Origin: Actinomycetota bacterium
GTDB lineage: Bacteria > Actinomycetota > Actinomycetes > Nanopelagicales > Nanopelagicaceae
Direction: 5' to 3'
NCBI GenBank assembly: GCA_005777515.1
Contig: SXMA01000051.1
Coordinates: 1 to 12,278, forward strand
DNA: 12,278 nucleotides
The translations under genes and the position numbers were made by a program. Position 1 is the stretch's first letter, and each line of letters starts with the position of its first letter. Shown here piece after piece: positions 1 to 9,286 of the stretch. The notes beneath the pieces were generated by a model, which worked only from the letters and a program-made list of their open reading frames with translations, did not search any database and had not been told where the DNA came from.

Positions 1-1
1 A

Positions 2-760
2 GCTCCGATGCTATTTAATGGCGAGCAGGTTGGCGATGGAAATGGACCATCAGTTGATGTTGCAGTAGATCCAATTGATGGAACAACTCTTACCGCTAAG
101 GGAATGAATAATGCAATTAGCGTGATTGCACTTGCCGAACGTGGAACGATGTTTGATCCAACAACCGTGTTCTATATGAAGAAGTTAGTCGTTGGCCCAG
201 AGGCTGCTGATGTTGTGGACATCACCGCTCCAGTTAAAGAGAACTTAAGAAGGATTGCTATAGCTAAACGTCGCGATATCGAATCACTAACAGTTGTTCT
301 CCTTGATAGGCCAAGACATGATCAATTAGTCACAGAGATCAGGGAGACTGGAGCAAGAATCAAGTTCATCACCGATGGCGATGTGGCAGGAGCAGTTGAG
401 GCAGCCCGCGATGAAACAGGAATAGATGCCCTTATGGGAATTGGTGGAACTCCGGAGGGAATTATTGCGGCATGCGCCATGAAGTGTTTAGGTGGAGTAA
501 TTCAAGCAATTCTGCATCCAAGAGATGAAGCAGAGCGAGAGAAAGCCCTAGCAAATGGCATGGATCTAGAGAAGGTATTAACTACTAATGACTTAGTTTC
601 AGGCGAAAATGTCTTTTTTGCCGCTACTGGAATAACAGATGGCGAGTTACTAAAGGGAATTCGCTTCACAAATCGATATATCCAATCAAACTCTCTTGTA
701 ATGCGTTCTCGTTCAAAGACAATACGATTTATTTCTAGCGAGCACCCGCTGCAAGATTAA
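2..760 (+). CDS. glpX: Class II fructose-1,6-bisphosphatase, 5'-truncated by window edge
   Basis: GlpX hydrolyses fructose-1,6-bisphosphate to fructose-6-phosphate, the committed gluconeogenic step; it is cytosolic and metal dependent. The reading frame is open to the window edge: the codons before the first ATG at position 8 read Ala-Pro, and APMLFNGE is the usual internal GlpX sequence, so that ATG is not the start. About 252 residues are visible and roughly 80 N-terminal residues, including the first metal-binding segment, lie outside. The diagnostic signs are the metal/phosphate motif DPIDGTT near visible residue 24, followed by [12 protein letters not shown]; the segment [20 protein letters not shown] in the middle; and the C-terminal [14 protein letters not shown] before the final EHPLQD. 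The gene converges on the recombinase gene with only three bases between the stop codons and no clear terminator. Family assignment is secure. Sedoheptulose-1,7-bisphosphatase side activity is known in some relatives but cannot be judged here. Confidence 0.95.
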   Translation, partial: APMLFNGEQVGDGNGPSVDVAVDPIDGTTLTAKGMNNAISVIALAERGTMFDPTTVFYMKKLVVGPEAADVVDITAPVKENLRRIAIAKRRDIESLTVVLLDRPRHDQLVTEIRETGARIKFITDGDVAGAVEAARDETGIDALMGIGGTPEGIIAACAMKCLGGVIQAILHPRDEAEREKALANGMDLEKVLTTNDLVSGENVFFAATGITDGELLKGIRFTNRYIQSNSLVMRSRSKTIRFISSEHPLQD

Positions 761-763
761 TTA

Positions 764-1675
764 TCACGCCCTGGGATGGGCCTGTTCATATGCTTTTTTG
801 ATTCTCTCTTGAGAGACGTGGGTATATATCTGAGTGGTGGCAAGAGATGAGTGGCCGAGAATCTCTTGAACAGTTCTTAAATCAGCGCCACCTTCAAGTA
901 AATGTGTTGCTGCGCTATGTCTGAGAGTGTGTGGACCTAATTTCTTATCACTGCCAATTGCCTCCATCGCTTGATAGACAACGCTTCTAGCAACTCTTTG
1001 ATCAATTCTCTTCCCACGAGAGCCGATAAAGAGCGCGCTGCCACTTGCTTCACTTACTAGCTGAGCTCTACCTCTATTGATCCAATTATCAACAGCAGTT
1101 AGCGCTGGTTTACCAAGCGGAACAACTCTCTCTTTACTTCCTTTACCCATCACTTTGATAGTTGATCTCTCTCTATCAATATCACCAAGATCTAATCCAA
1201 CCAGCTCTGAGATGCGAATACCTGAGCCATATAGAACTTCAACTAGCGCCAGATCTCGAAGCGAGCTGGCACTTGACTCTTCCTGCGCTCTTACCTCAAG
1301 AGCTTTTATTGTTAGTGCTGCACTTTCGATATCTAAAACATCAGGCAAATTTCTCTCAGGCTTTGGGGCAATCAAATCTTTACCGATATCTCTTGCTAAC
1401 CAGCCGCTTCTCGCACCCCAATAGGTGAAGGCGCGTATTGAAACCACCCGGCGGGTAATTGATGATCTAGCTGCTCCCTTTATTGAAAGGTTTGCAAGCC
1501 AAGAGCGAATGTGATTGAGCTCTAACTGAGCAAACTCTGAAACTCCTAATTGATTTATGTGAAGCAGGAGGGACTCTAAATCAGCAAGGTATGCCCTTAT
1601 TGAGTTCTCTGAGAGATTTCGCTCAGAGATTAGATGGCTGCGATAAGCCTTTGCCAACTCACTATCTAGCGACAT
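764..1675 (-). CDS. xerC: Tyrosine recombinase, XerC/XerD type
   Basis: This is a 303-residue site-specific recombinase, the usual length for Xer proteins that resolve chromosome dimers at dif. The N-terminal SAM-like DNA-binding domain covers about residues 1-90 and the catalytic domain about 110-300. All six catalytic positions are visible: R154 (GIRISE), K178 (GKGSKER), H249 and R252 (HTLRH), H275 (LGHSS) and the nucleophile Y284 (IYTHV). The C-terminus QAHPRA is typical of actinobacterial Xer proteins. The start at the ATG ending at 1675 has no good Shine-Dalgarno sequence; a GGTGAT lies too far upstream. A possible promoter, TTGCTT-17-TATCGT, sits at 1709-1737 within and beside a 16-bp palindrome. 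The rpsB/dprA context often seen around actinobacterial xerC is absent: the neighbours are glpX and an unknown small gene. There are no integrase-like extra domains, att repeats or cargo, so a housekeeping Xer is more likely than a mobile integrase. XerC versus XerD cannot be settled by eye; the xerC symbol is tentative. Confidence 0.88.
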   Translation of the reverse strand: MSLDSELAKAYRSHLISERNLSENSIRAYLADLESLLLHINQLGVSEFAQLELNHIRSWLANLSIKGAARSSITRRVVSIRAFTYWGARSGWLARDIGKDLIAPKPERNLPDVLDIESAALTIKALEVRAQEESSASSLRDLALVEVLYGSGIRISELVGLDLGDIDRERSTIKVMGKGSKERVVPLGKPALTAVDNWINRGRAQLVSEASGSALFIGSRGKRIDQRVARSVVYQAMEAIGSDKKLGPHTLRHSAATHLLEGGADLRTVQEILGHSSLATTQIYTHVSQERIKKAYEQAHPRA

Positions 1676-1708
1676 AAACCCTAGGTTATCTAGGAATCAC
1701 CTATAAGA

Positions 1709-1737
1709 ACGATAGACACAGCGTTGCTTATAAGCAA
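1709..1737 (-). promoter_or_regulatory. Possible promoter of the Xer recombinase gene
   Basis: On the minus strand TTGCTT (1732-1737) is followed after 17 bases by TATCGT (1709-1714). These match 4/6 of each sigma-70-type hexamer. Transcription would start near 1702, giving a leader of roughly 27 bases before the recombinase ATG. The -35 hexamer lies inside the perfect palindrome at 1723-1738, so a protein binding there could block the promoter. Matches of this quality occur by chance in AT-rich DNA, so this is weak. Confidence 0.3.
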
Positions 1738-1738
1738 C
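1723..1738. repeat. Perfect 16-bp palindrome between the Xer gene and a small hypothetical gene
   Basis: GTTGCTTATAAGCAAC equals its own reverse complement. It lies 47 bases upstream of the recombinase start and 84 bases upstream of the divergent small gene. It is the size and symmetry of an operator for a dimeric HTH repressor. It has no loop and no U-tract, so it is a poor terminator, and it does not show the 11-6-11 arm layout of a dif site. The nearby XRE-type gene (2078-2341) is a possible but unproven binding partner. Confidence 0.45.
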
Positions 1739-1822
1739 ACTTATTCCACGCTGTTTCAGATGCGCAAAATGTGGATCTTCTTCGGTGGTTTGTCAGAGGT
1801 AAGTGAATCACTTAGCTACTAA

Positions 1823-2077
1823 ATGTCGAAGGGGCAGCGATTGAAAATTCTCTTAGTAATCAGTGATACTGCCCTTGAGCCAAGCCTTACAAATACCACA
1901 ACTGAAATAAGAGTCACTATTGGAATCAATGATGACTTTGATCAGATATTAGATGTTACATCCGGGATATTAGATACTGAGCAGATAGCTCACCTGCATC
2001 GCCTCTGGGCCGATGATGCTTTTCCTCGAGACTTTAATCGAACTGGAGATGAGCTAATCATCACTGCAAGACAGTGA
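1823..2077 (+). CDS. Small hypothetical protein, not recognised
   Basis: This 84-residue protein matches no family I recognise. It has a short basic N-terminus (MSKGQRLK), one hydrophobic stretch (ILLVISD), then a clearly acidic body with DDFDQ, DTEQ, WADDAF and GDELIITA. There is no signal peptide, membrane segment, cysteine pair or known motif; it would be a soluble acidic protein. The start is uncertain. The ATG at 1823 follows directly on an in-frame TAA (1820-1822) and lacks a ribosome binding site. A TTG at 1841 lies six bases after AAGGGG (1829-1834) and would give a 78-residue protein beginning MKILLVISD. The gene diverges from the Xer gene and converges on the HTH gene, with the two stop codons directly abutting. 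Reading-frame length, acidic composition and tight packing support a real gene, but a spurious frame is not excluded. Confidence 0.5.
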   Translation: MSKGQRLKILLVISDTALEPSLTNTTTEIRVTIGINDDFDQILDVTSGILDTEQIAHLHRLWADDAFPRDFNRTGDELIITARQ

Positions 2078-2083
2078 TTAGCT
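2052..2083. terminator. Inverted repeat across two abutting stop codons, possible bidirectional terminator
   Basis: AGCTAATCA (2052-2060) and TGATTAGCT (2075-2083) are perfect reverse complements. An inner CTG/CAG pairing adds three more pairs around a CAAGA loop, with a TCA bulge. The repeat covers the TGA of the upstream plus-strand gene (2075-2077) and the TAA of the minus-strand HTH gene (2078-2080). A stem placed exactly where two convergent genes end suggests a shared transcript end. No U-tract follows on either strand, so it would be an imperfect intrinsic terminator or a 3'-end stabiliser. Confidence 0.4.
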
Positions 2084-2341
2084 GCGCTTCTTATCTATTG
2101 CGCCAAGAGCGATAAGCAGCGTCTCTGGTGATACTTCAAGTGCTTGAGCCAGAGGGGCAATGACATCAATCTTTGGGGTGCGCTCCTGGCGAAAATAGCG
2201 AGAGATTGAGCCCTTATCTATTCCTGTTTTTAAGTGGAGTTCTTCAAGCCCCGAAATCCTTAGTTGTTCCATTCTTGCTCTCAGCCACTCTGATGATTCG
2301 CTGGGAGTCAATTTCACTCCCTTTTTTAAAACCGTGCGCAT
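2078..2341 (-). CDS. Small XRE-family helix-turn-helix protein
   Basis: This is an 87-residue protein that is almost entirely one Cro/C1-type DNA-binding domain. Residues 32-80 show the expected layout: LEELHLKTGI as the first HTH helix, DKGSISRYFRQ as the recognition helix, then RTPKIDVIAPLAQALEVSPETLL. There is no ligand-binding, peptidase or dimerisation domain beyond this, and the tail is basic (DKKRS). It lies 33 bases downstream of cimA on the same strand, so it is likely the last gene of the branched-chain operon; GGAGAG sits about 15 bases before the ATG, rather far. An alternative TTG start at codon 11, preceded closely by AAGGGAG, would remove ten residues and leave the HTH intact. 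Possible roles are a local repressor acting on the operon or on the palindrome at 1723-1738, or an unrelated regulator read through from the operon. The target cannot be told from sequence. Confidence 0.75.
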   Translation of the reverse strand: MRTVLKKGVKLTPSESSEWLRARMEQLRISGLEELHLKTGIDKGSISRYFRQERTPKIDVIAPLAQALEVSPETLLIALGAIDKKRS

Positions 2342-2374
2342 AGCTAAATTCTTTTCTCTCCTTACCTAAAAACC

Positions 2375-3964
2375 TTAATCAGGTTTCTTCCCCGCTCTTA
2401 TTAGCCCATAAGTTAGCGCATCTTCTAGCGCCATGGCAGAGGCAGCAATAACATTTTCATGAACTCCGATTGTGCTCCATTCGCCAAGGCCATCGCTGCT
2501 CTCAACTAACACCCGAGTGATGGCCCCAGTTCCAAGGCGACCTTCCAAAATACGAACTTTGTAATCGGTCAGCTCTAGTTGAGCTAGTTCTGGATATAAC
2601 TTCTCAAGGCCATTTCGTAGCGCTCTATCGATAGCGTTAACCGGACCGTTTCCACTACCAGATGATGAAATCAACTCTCCCTTTGCCTTAATACTTACCT
2701 CAGCTCTTGAAGTTACGGAGCCATCTGCGCCCTGATCGACGCTAGTTTTCCAACTCTCAATAGTGAAGAAAGAGGGTTTCTTTCCAGCAAGCTCTTCTCG
2801 CAGTAAGAGCTCAAAGCTGGCATCGGCTGCCTCAAAGGTGTAACCGCCAGATTCCATTGCTTTTACTCGCTCAACTAGGCGGGCAACCACCTCTTTCTCT
2901 TTACTTAAGTCAAAGCCTAATTGTGAGGACTTAATTTCAATCGATGCCCTTCCTGCCATTTCAGAAACGAGCATTCTCATATCGTTACCAACGCTTTCAG
3001 GATTTTCATGTTGATAGAGCGCTGGATCTACCTTGATTGCGGATGCATGAAGACCGGCCTTATGTGCAAAGGCAGAGATACCAACATATGGCTGTCTAGC
3101 ACTTGGTGAGACATTGGTGACTTCAGCAACTGCGTGAGCGATTCTAAATGCCTCCTCTAGCGCTCCTGCTGGAAGTACTTCTTGCTTCTTCTTCAATTGC
3201 AGATTAGCAATGATTGAAATCAGGTCAGCATTACCAGTTCTTTCGCCATAGCCATTTAAAGTTCCTTGCACATGGCTCGCTCCAGCAGCAACTGCAGCAA
3301 GTGAGTTAGCGATGGCACATCCTGTGTCATTATGGCAATGGATTCCAATGCGAGCAGAGCTATCTGAAATTACCTTCGCAACTACATCTGATAGTTCATC
3401 AGGCAGCATTCCGCCATTGGTATCACAGAGAGCAACGACATCTGCTCCAGCTTCTGCTGCAGCTCTTACTACCTCAAGTGCGTATGCTGGATTTGCTTGA
3501 TAACCATCAAAGAAATGTTCCGCATCAAGAAATACTCTCTGCCCACCCTGTCTTAAAAACTTAATTGAATCCTTAATCATCGCTAGGTTTTCTTGTAAAT
3601 CTGTTTTTAAGGCTAGCTCGACGTGGCGATCATGTGACTTTGCAACAAGAGTCACAACTGGCGCTCCAGAATCAGCCAGCGCTCTAAGAAGCGCGTCATC
3701 TGCTGCTTTGGTATTGGCCCGTCTAGTAGCCCCAAATGCCACAAACGTGGCATTCTTTAACTTCAACTCTTTAGCAGCTAATTTGAAGAATTCGGTATCT
3801 TTTGGATTGGCTCCAGGCCACCCACCTTCAATAAAGCCCACTCCAAGATCATCAAGATGTCTGGCAATAGTTAATTTGTCATGAACTGAGAGATTAAGGC
3901 CCTCTTGCTGCGCGCCATCTCTTAGTGTGGTGTCATAGATATGAAATGAATCAGAGATTGCCAC
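2375..3964 (-). CDS. cimA: (R)-citramalate synthase
   Basis: CimA condenses pyruvate with acetyl-CoA to citramalate, the entry to threonine-independent isoleucine synthesis. The 529-residue length fits the citramalate synthase branch of the LeuA/HMGL family. The TIM-barrel domain (about 6-290) begins with the metal and substrate motif DTTLRDGAQQEG (11-22). It continues with the distinctive FIEGGWPGANPKD (44-56), the metal-binding HCHND (209-213) and GYGERTGNAD (238-247). The C-terminal part (about 400-525) is the LeuA-type regulatory dimer domain, where isoleucine feedback is expected by family precedent. The start is GTG (3962-3964), sharing one base with the ilvE stop (TAGTG) and lacking a clear Shine-Dalgarno, so translational coupling is likely. 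FIEGGWPG and RDGAQQEG argue for CimA rather than 2-isopropylmalate or homocitrate synthase. Placement with leuB and ilv genes supports the isoleucine role, although leuCD are not in view. Confidence 0.9.
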   Translation of the reverse strand: MAISDSFHIYDTTLRDGAQQEGLNLSVHDKLTIARHLDDLGVGFIEGGWPGANPKDTEFFKLAAKELKLKNATFVAFGATRRANTKAADDALLRALADSGAPVVTLVAKSHDRHVELALKTDLQENLAMIKDSIKFLRQGGQRVFLDAEHFFDGYQANPAYALEVVRAAAEAGADVVALCDTNGGMLPDELSDVVAKVISDSSARIGIHCHNDTGCAIANSLAAVAAGASHVQGTLNGYGERTGNADLISIIANLQLKKKQEVLPAGALEEAFRIAHAVAEVTNVSPSARQPYVGISAFAHKAGLHASAIKVDPALYQHENPESVGNDMRMLVSEMAGRASIEIKSSQLGFDLSKEKEVVARLVERVKAMESGGYTFEAADASFELLLREELAGKKPSFFTIESWKTSVDQGADGSVTSRAEVSIKAKGELISSSGSGNGPVNAIDRALRNGLEKLYPELAQLELTDYKVRILEGRLGTGAITRVLVESSDGLGEWSTIGVHENVIAASAMALEDALTYGLIRAGKKPD

Positions 3965-5049
3965 TAGATAACTCGCTTCATCCAGCCATGCTTATCAGGG
4001 ATATTGCCATGTTGAATGCCGAGTAAGTGATTACGAATTTCCATAGTTATCGGCCCAGGATTGCCATCACCGGTTACCCAAGTTCCATACTTGCTCTTTG
4101 CAGAACCAACAGGTGCAATAACTGCTGCAGTTCCGCAGGCAAAGATCTCTGAAATCTCCCCACTTGCAACGCCATCTCGCCATTGATCAATTGAGATCAT
4201 TCCCTCTTCGACTCTGTATCCCAAATCTTTAGCAACGCTAAGGATTGAATCTCGAGTAATTCCATGGAGCAGAGTTCCAGTTAATTTCGGCGTGAAGATT
4301 GTCGCATCTTTTCCTCTGCCCTTAACAAAGTAGAGATTCATTCCGCCCATCTCCTCAACCCAGAATCGCTCTTTGGCATCAAGCCAGACCACTTGATCAC
4401 AACCTTGTTTTGCTGCCTCCTGCTGAGCAAGAAGAGAGGCTGCATAATTTCCACCACATTTTGCCTCGCCCGTTCCACCAAGTACTGCTCTGACATACTC
4501 TAAAGAGATCCAAACTGTTACAGCTTTGGCAGAGTTGAAGTAAGCAGCAGCAGGGGTTGCAATTACTGCAAATAAAGCTTTATTAGATGGCCTTACTCCA
4601 AGACCAACTTCAGTTGCGATCATAAAGGGCCTTAAATAAAGAGACTCGCCAACTTTCTTTGGAACCCAGCCAGCATCCTGCTTTACTAGAGCCTCAACGG
4701 CGGTAACAAAATCTTCAATAGCAAGCTCGGGAAGAGTGATTCGCGCTGCACTCTTTGCAAAACGAAGAGCATTGGCTTCAGGGCGGAAGAGTGCAATGGA
4801 TCCATCTGGTTGGTAGTAAGCCTTCATTCCTTCAAAGATTTCTTGTCCGTAATGAAAAACCATTGCTGCAGGATCAAGATTCAATGGCCCATAGGCAGAA
4901 ATTGTTAGATCAGACCAGCCACTAGCTTGATTCCATTCAGCAACTGCCATGTGATCTGTGAAGTATTTTCCAAATCCAGGCGCCTCTAAATACTGATCTC
5001 TCTGAGTCGGCGAGATTGGATTTAAGGAAGGGCTGACATTAATTTTCAT
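3964..5049 (-). CDS. ilvE: Branched-chain amino acid aminotransferase
   Basis: IlvE is the cytosolic PLP enzyme that performs the last step of valine, leucine and isoleucine synthesis, transferring the amino group from glutamate. At 361 residues it is a class IV aminotransferase of the longer, actinobacterial/eukaryotic-like type. Visible marks are YGQEIFEGMKAY (68-79), the PLP lysine K197 in GGTGEAKCGGNYAASLLAQ, CDQVVWLDA (217-225), EEMGGMNLYFV (232-242) and the phosphate-binding CGTAAVIAPVG (305-315). The ATG (5047-5049) overlaps the leuB stop by one base (TAATG), and its own TAG overlaps the cimA GTG by one base. It therefore sits in the middle of a translationally coupled chain. No odd features were seen; a D-amino acid transaminase is excluded by length and by these motifs. 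Confidence 0.95.
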   Translation of the reverse strand: MKINVSPSLNPISPTQRDQYLEAPGFGKYFTDHMAVAEWNQASGWSDLTISAYGPLNLDPAAMVFHYGQEIFEGMKAYYQPDGSIALFRPEANALRFAKSAARITLPELAIEDFVTAVEALVKQDAGWVPKKVGESLYLRPFMIATEVGLGVRPSNKALFAVIATPAAAYFNSAKAVTVWISLEYVRAVLGGTGEAKCGGNYAASLLAQQEAAKQGCDQVVWLDAKERFWVEEMGGMNLYFVKGRGKDATIFTPKLTGTLLHGITRDSILSVAKDLGYRVEEGMISIDQWRDGVASGEISEIFACGTAAVIAPVGSAKSKYGTWVTGDGNPGPITMEIRNHLLGIQHGNIPDKHGWMKRVI

Positions 5050-6085
5050 TAGCTAAGAGCCTTTGCTAGGTCATCGCCGATTTCACTAGTGCTTCTCTTC
5101 TTATCTGCTCTGGTAAGCAAGTCAGCCTCAACTGCTTTTTCAACATCTCTTGCAGCATCTGTGAGCCCTAAGTGATTAAGTAGCATCGCAACAGACATGA
5201 TTGTTGCGGTTGGATCAGCAATTCCTTTTCCTGCAATATCAGGGGCTGAGCCATGTACTGGTTCAAACATTGAAGGAAACTCGCCACTTGGATTGATATT
5301 GCCAGAGGCAGCAAGACCAATTCCGCCACAGATAGCAGCGGCGATATCGGTCAAAATATCTCCAAAGAGATTATCAGTCACCACTACATCAAAGCGCTCC
5401 GGATTTGTTACAAAGAACATCGAGGCTGCATCAACATGGAGATAATCAGTACTTACTTGCGGAAAATCCTTCGCAACTTCTTCAAAGGTTCTTGTCCAAA
5501 GGCTTCCCGCTCTTGTTAAGACATTATTCTTATGAACTAAAGTTAATTTCATTCTAGGCCTTGCCATGGCTCGATTAAATGCATCTCGGATAACTCGCTC
5601 TGCGCCTCGTCTGGTATTTAGGCTCTCCTCAGTTGCAATCTCACTTGAAGTGCCAAAGCCAAGAACTCCACCAGCTCCAACATAAGGTCCTTCGGTTCCC
5701 TCTCTAACCACAATGAAATCAATCGGCGCACTTGTCTTTAGCGGACCAACTACTCCTGGATATAGGCGTGCCGGGCGCAGGTTGATGTAGTGATCAAAGG
5801 CAAAACGAAGTTTTAGAAGTAGCCCGCGCTCAAGGACTCCACTTGGGACACTTGGATCTCCTACTGCGCCTAGAAGGATTACATCAAAGCTTTTTAATTC
5901 TTCCAGAGTTTTATCTGGCAGAACTTCACCTGTTTTATGCCAAAAAGCAGCCCCTAATTCAAATGCTTTCTTACTATAGGTAAAGCCATGCTTCTTGCCC
6001 GCTGCGTCAAGAATCTTCAAACCCTCATTAACAACCTCAGGGCCAATTCCATCGCCTGCGATTACTGCAAGATTAAAGTTCTTAC

Positions 6086-6089
<4 letters not shown>
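5049..6089 (-). CDS. leuB: 3-isopropylmalate dehydrogenase
   Basis: LeuB oxidatively decarboxylates 3-isopropylmalate to 2-oxoisocaproate with NAD+, and acts on 3-methylmalate in the citramalate route to isoleucine. With cimA just downstream, the second activity is probably used here too. The protein has 346 residues, the usual length. Features are the N-terminal AGDGIGPEV (11-19), substrate arginines in [10 protein letters not shown] (R105 and neighbours), Y136 in EGPYVG, K187 in VHKNNVL, the metal-binding aspartates D220, D244 and D248 (the last two in LFGDILTD), and the NAD-binding [18 protein letters not shown] (277-294). The last points to an NAD-dependent dehydrogenase rather than isocitrate dehydrogenase. 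The ATG overlaps the serA stop by four bases (ATGA). There is no strong ribosome binding site, so expression probably depends on coupling to serA. Tartrate dehydrogenase is a relative but unlikely in this operon. Confidence 0.95.
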
Positions 6090-8723
<2,634 letters not shown>

Positions 8724-9284
8724 TTAGTTTTGGTAGTCCTCGGTCTGGCTATGCGTCGATGAAGAAGCTAGTCCAGTTTCTTGCAAAGTTCGTTCAGCTA
8801 AAGTCGCATCACCATTTTCTAGCGCGATGAGACCTGATTGAACTAACTCTTTGATGCCAAAGCTTGATAGTTCACCTAGCAACGCTGCAATCTCAGCGCT
8901 GTTTCCTATCGCCTCAATGGTAAGGCTGGAGGAAGCCTGGCTAACAATTGAGGCTCGATATTTGCCCACAACTGCTTCAATCTTTGGACGATTATCTGCA
9001 GTGCTATTTACCTTAACCATCAAGAGCTCTCTTTGATGGGAGTTCTTATCTTCCATCTCTTGAATGCCGATAACGTTAACTAGCTTAAATAGCTGCGCGC
9101 TGACCTGATCTAGTGCGTGGCCCTCAAGATTTAAAACAATAGTAATTCGCGAAATCTCAGGACTCTCTGTTGGTCCCACAGCGAGTGAATCAATGTTGTA
9201 TCCCCGGCGAGAAAACAAGGATGCAACCCTGGCTAGAACACCAGGGCTATTTTCAACAAGGACAGAGAGTGTGTGTTGGGCCAT
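8724..9284 (-). CDS. ilvN: Acetolactate synthase regulatory small subunit
   Basis: This 186-residue subunit binds IlvB, raises its activity and confers valine feedback inhibition. The N-terminal ACT domain (about 4-75) reads HTLSVLVENSPGVLARVASL, followed by FSRRGYNIDSLAVG. N12, G15 and N30 align with the valine-binding N11, G14 and N29 of E. coli IlvH, so feedback is probably intact; that alignment is by eye. The C-terminal small-subunit domain (about 83-160) contains RELLMVKVN and GIKELVQSGLIAL, and is followed by a polar tail rich in Ser, Thr and Gln. The ATG lies two bases after the ilvB stop, with CAGGAG eight bases upstream inside the end of ilvB, a normal coupled arrangement. The length matches the IlvH/IlvN long form rather than the ~95-residue E. 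coli IlvN. Confidence 0.95.
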   Translation of the reverse strand: MAQHTLSVLVENSPGVLARVASLFSRRGYNIDSLAVGPTESPEISRITIVLNLEGHALDQVSAQLFKLVNVIGIQEMEDKNSHQRELLMVKVNSTADNRPKIEAVVGKYRASIVSQASSSLTIEAIGNSAEIAALLGELSSFGIKELVQSGLIALENGDATLAERTLQETGLASSSTHSQTEDYQN

Positions 9285-9286
9285 GG

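Noticed and set aside
755..785. Terminator between glpX and the Xer gene
   Set aside because: Only a short GCCC/GGGC pairing can form and no U-tract follows on either strand.
1077..1428. Two plus-strand frames (115 and 88 residues) inside the recombinase gene
   Set aside because: Both are antisense to the conserved catalytic domain of the Xer protein and are explained by its codon bias.
764..1675. Integrase of a mobile element
   Set aside because: No att-like direct repeats, tRNA gene, excisionase or cargo genes surround it, and the protein has the plain Xer length and C-terminus.
1701..1740. dif recombination site next to the Xer gene
   Set aside because: The palindrome has no 6-base centre between two 11-base arms and does not match the XerC/XerD arm pattern I know.
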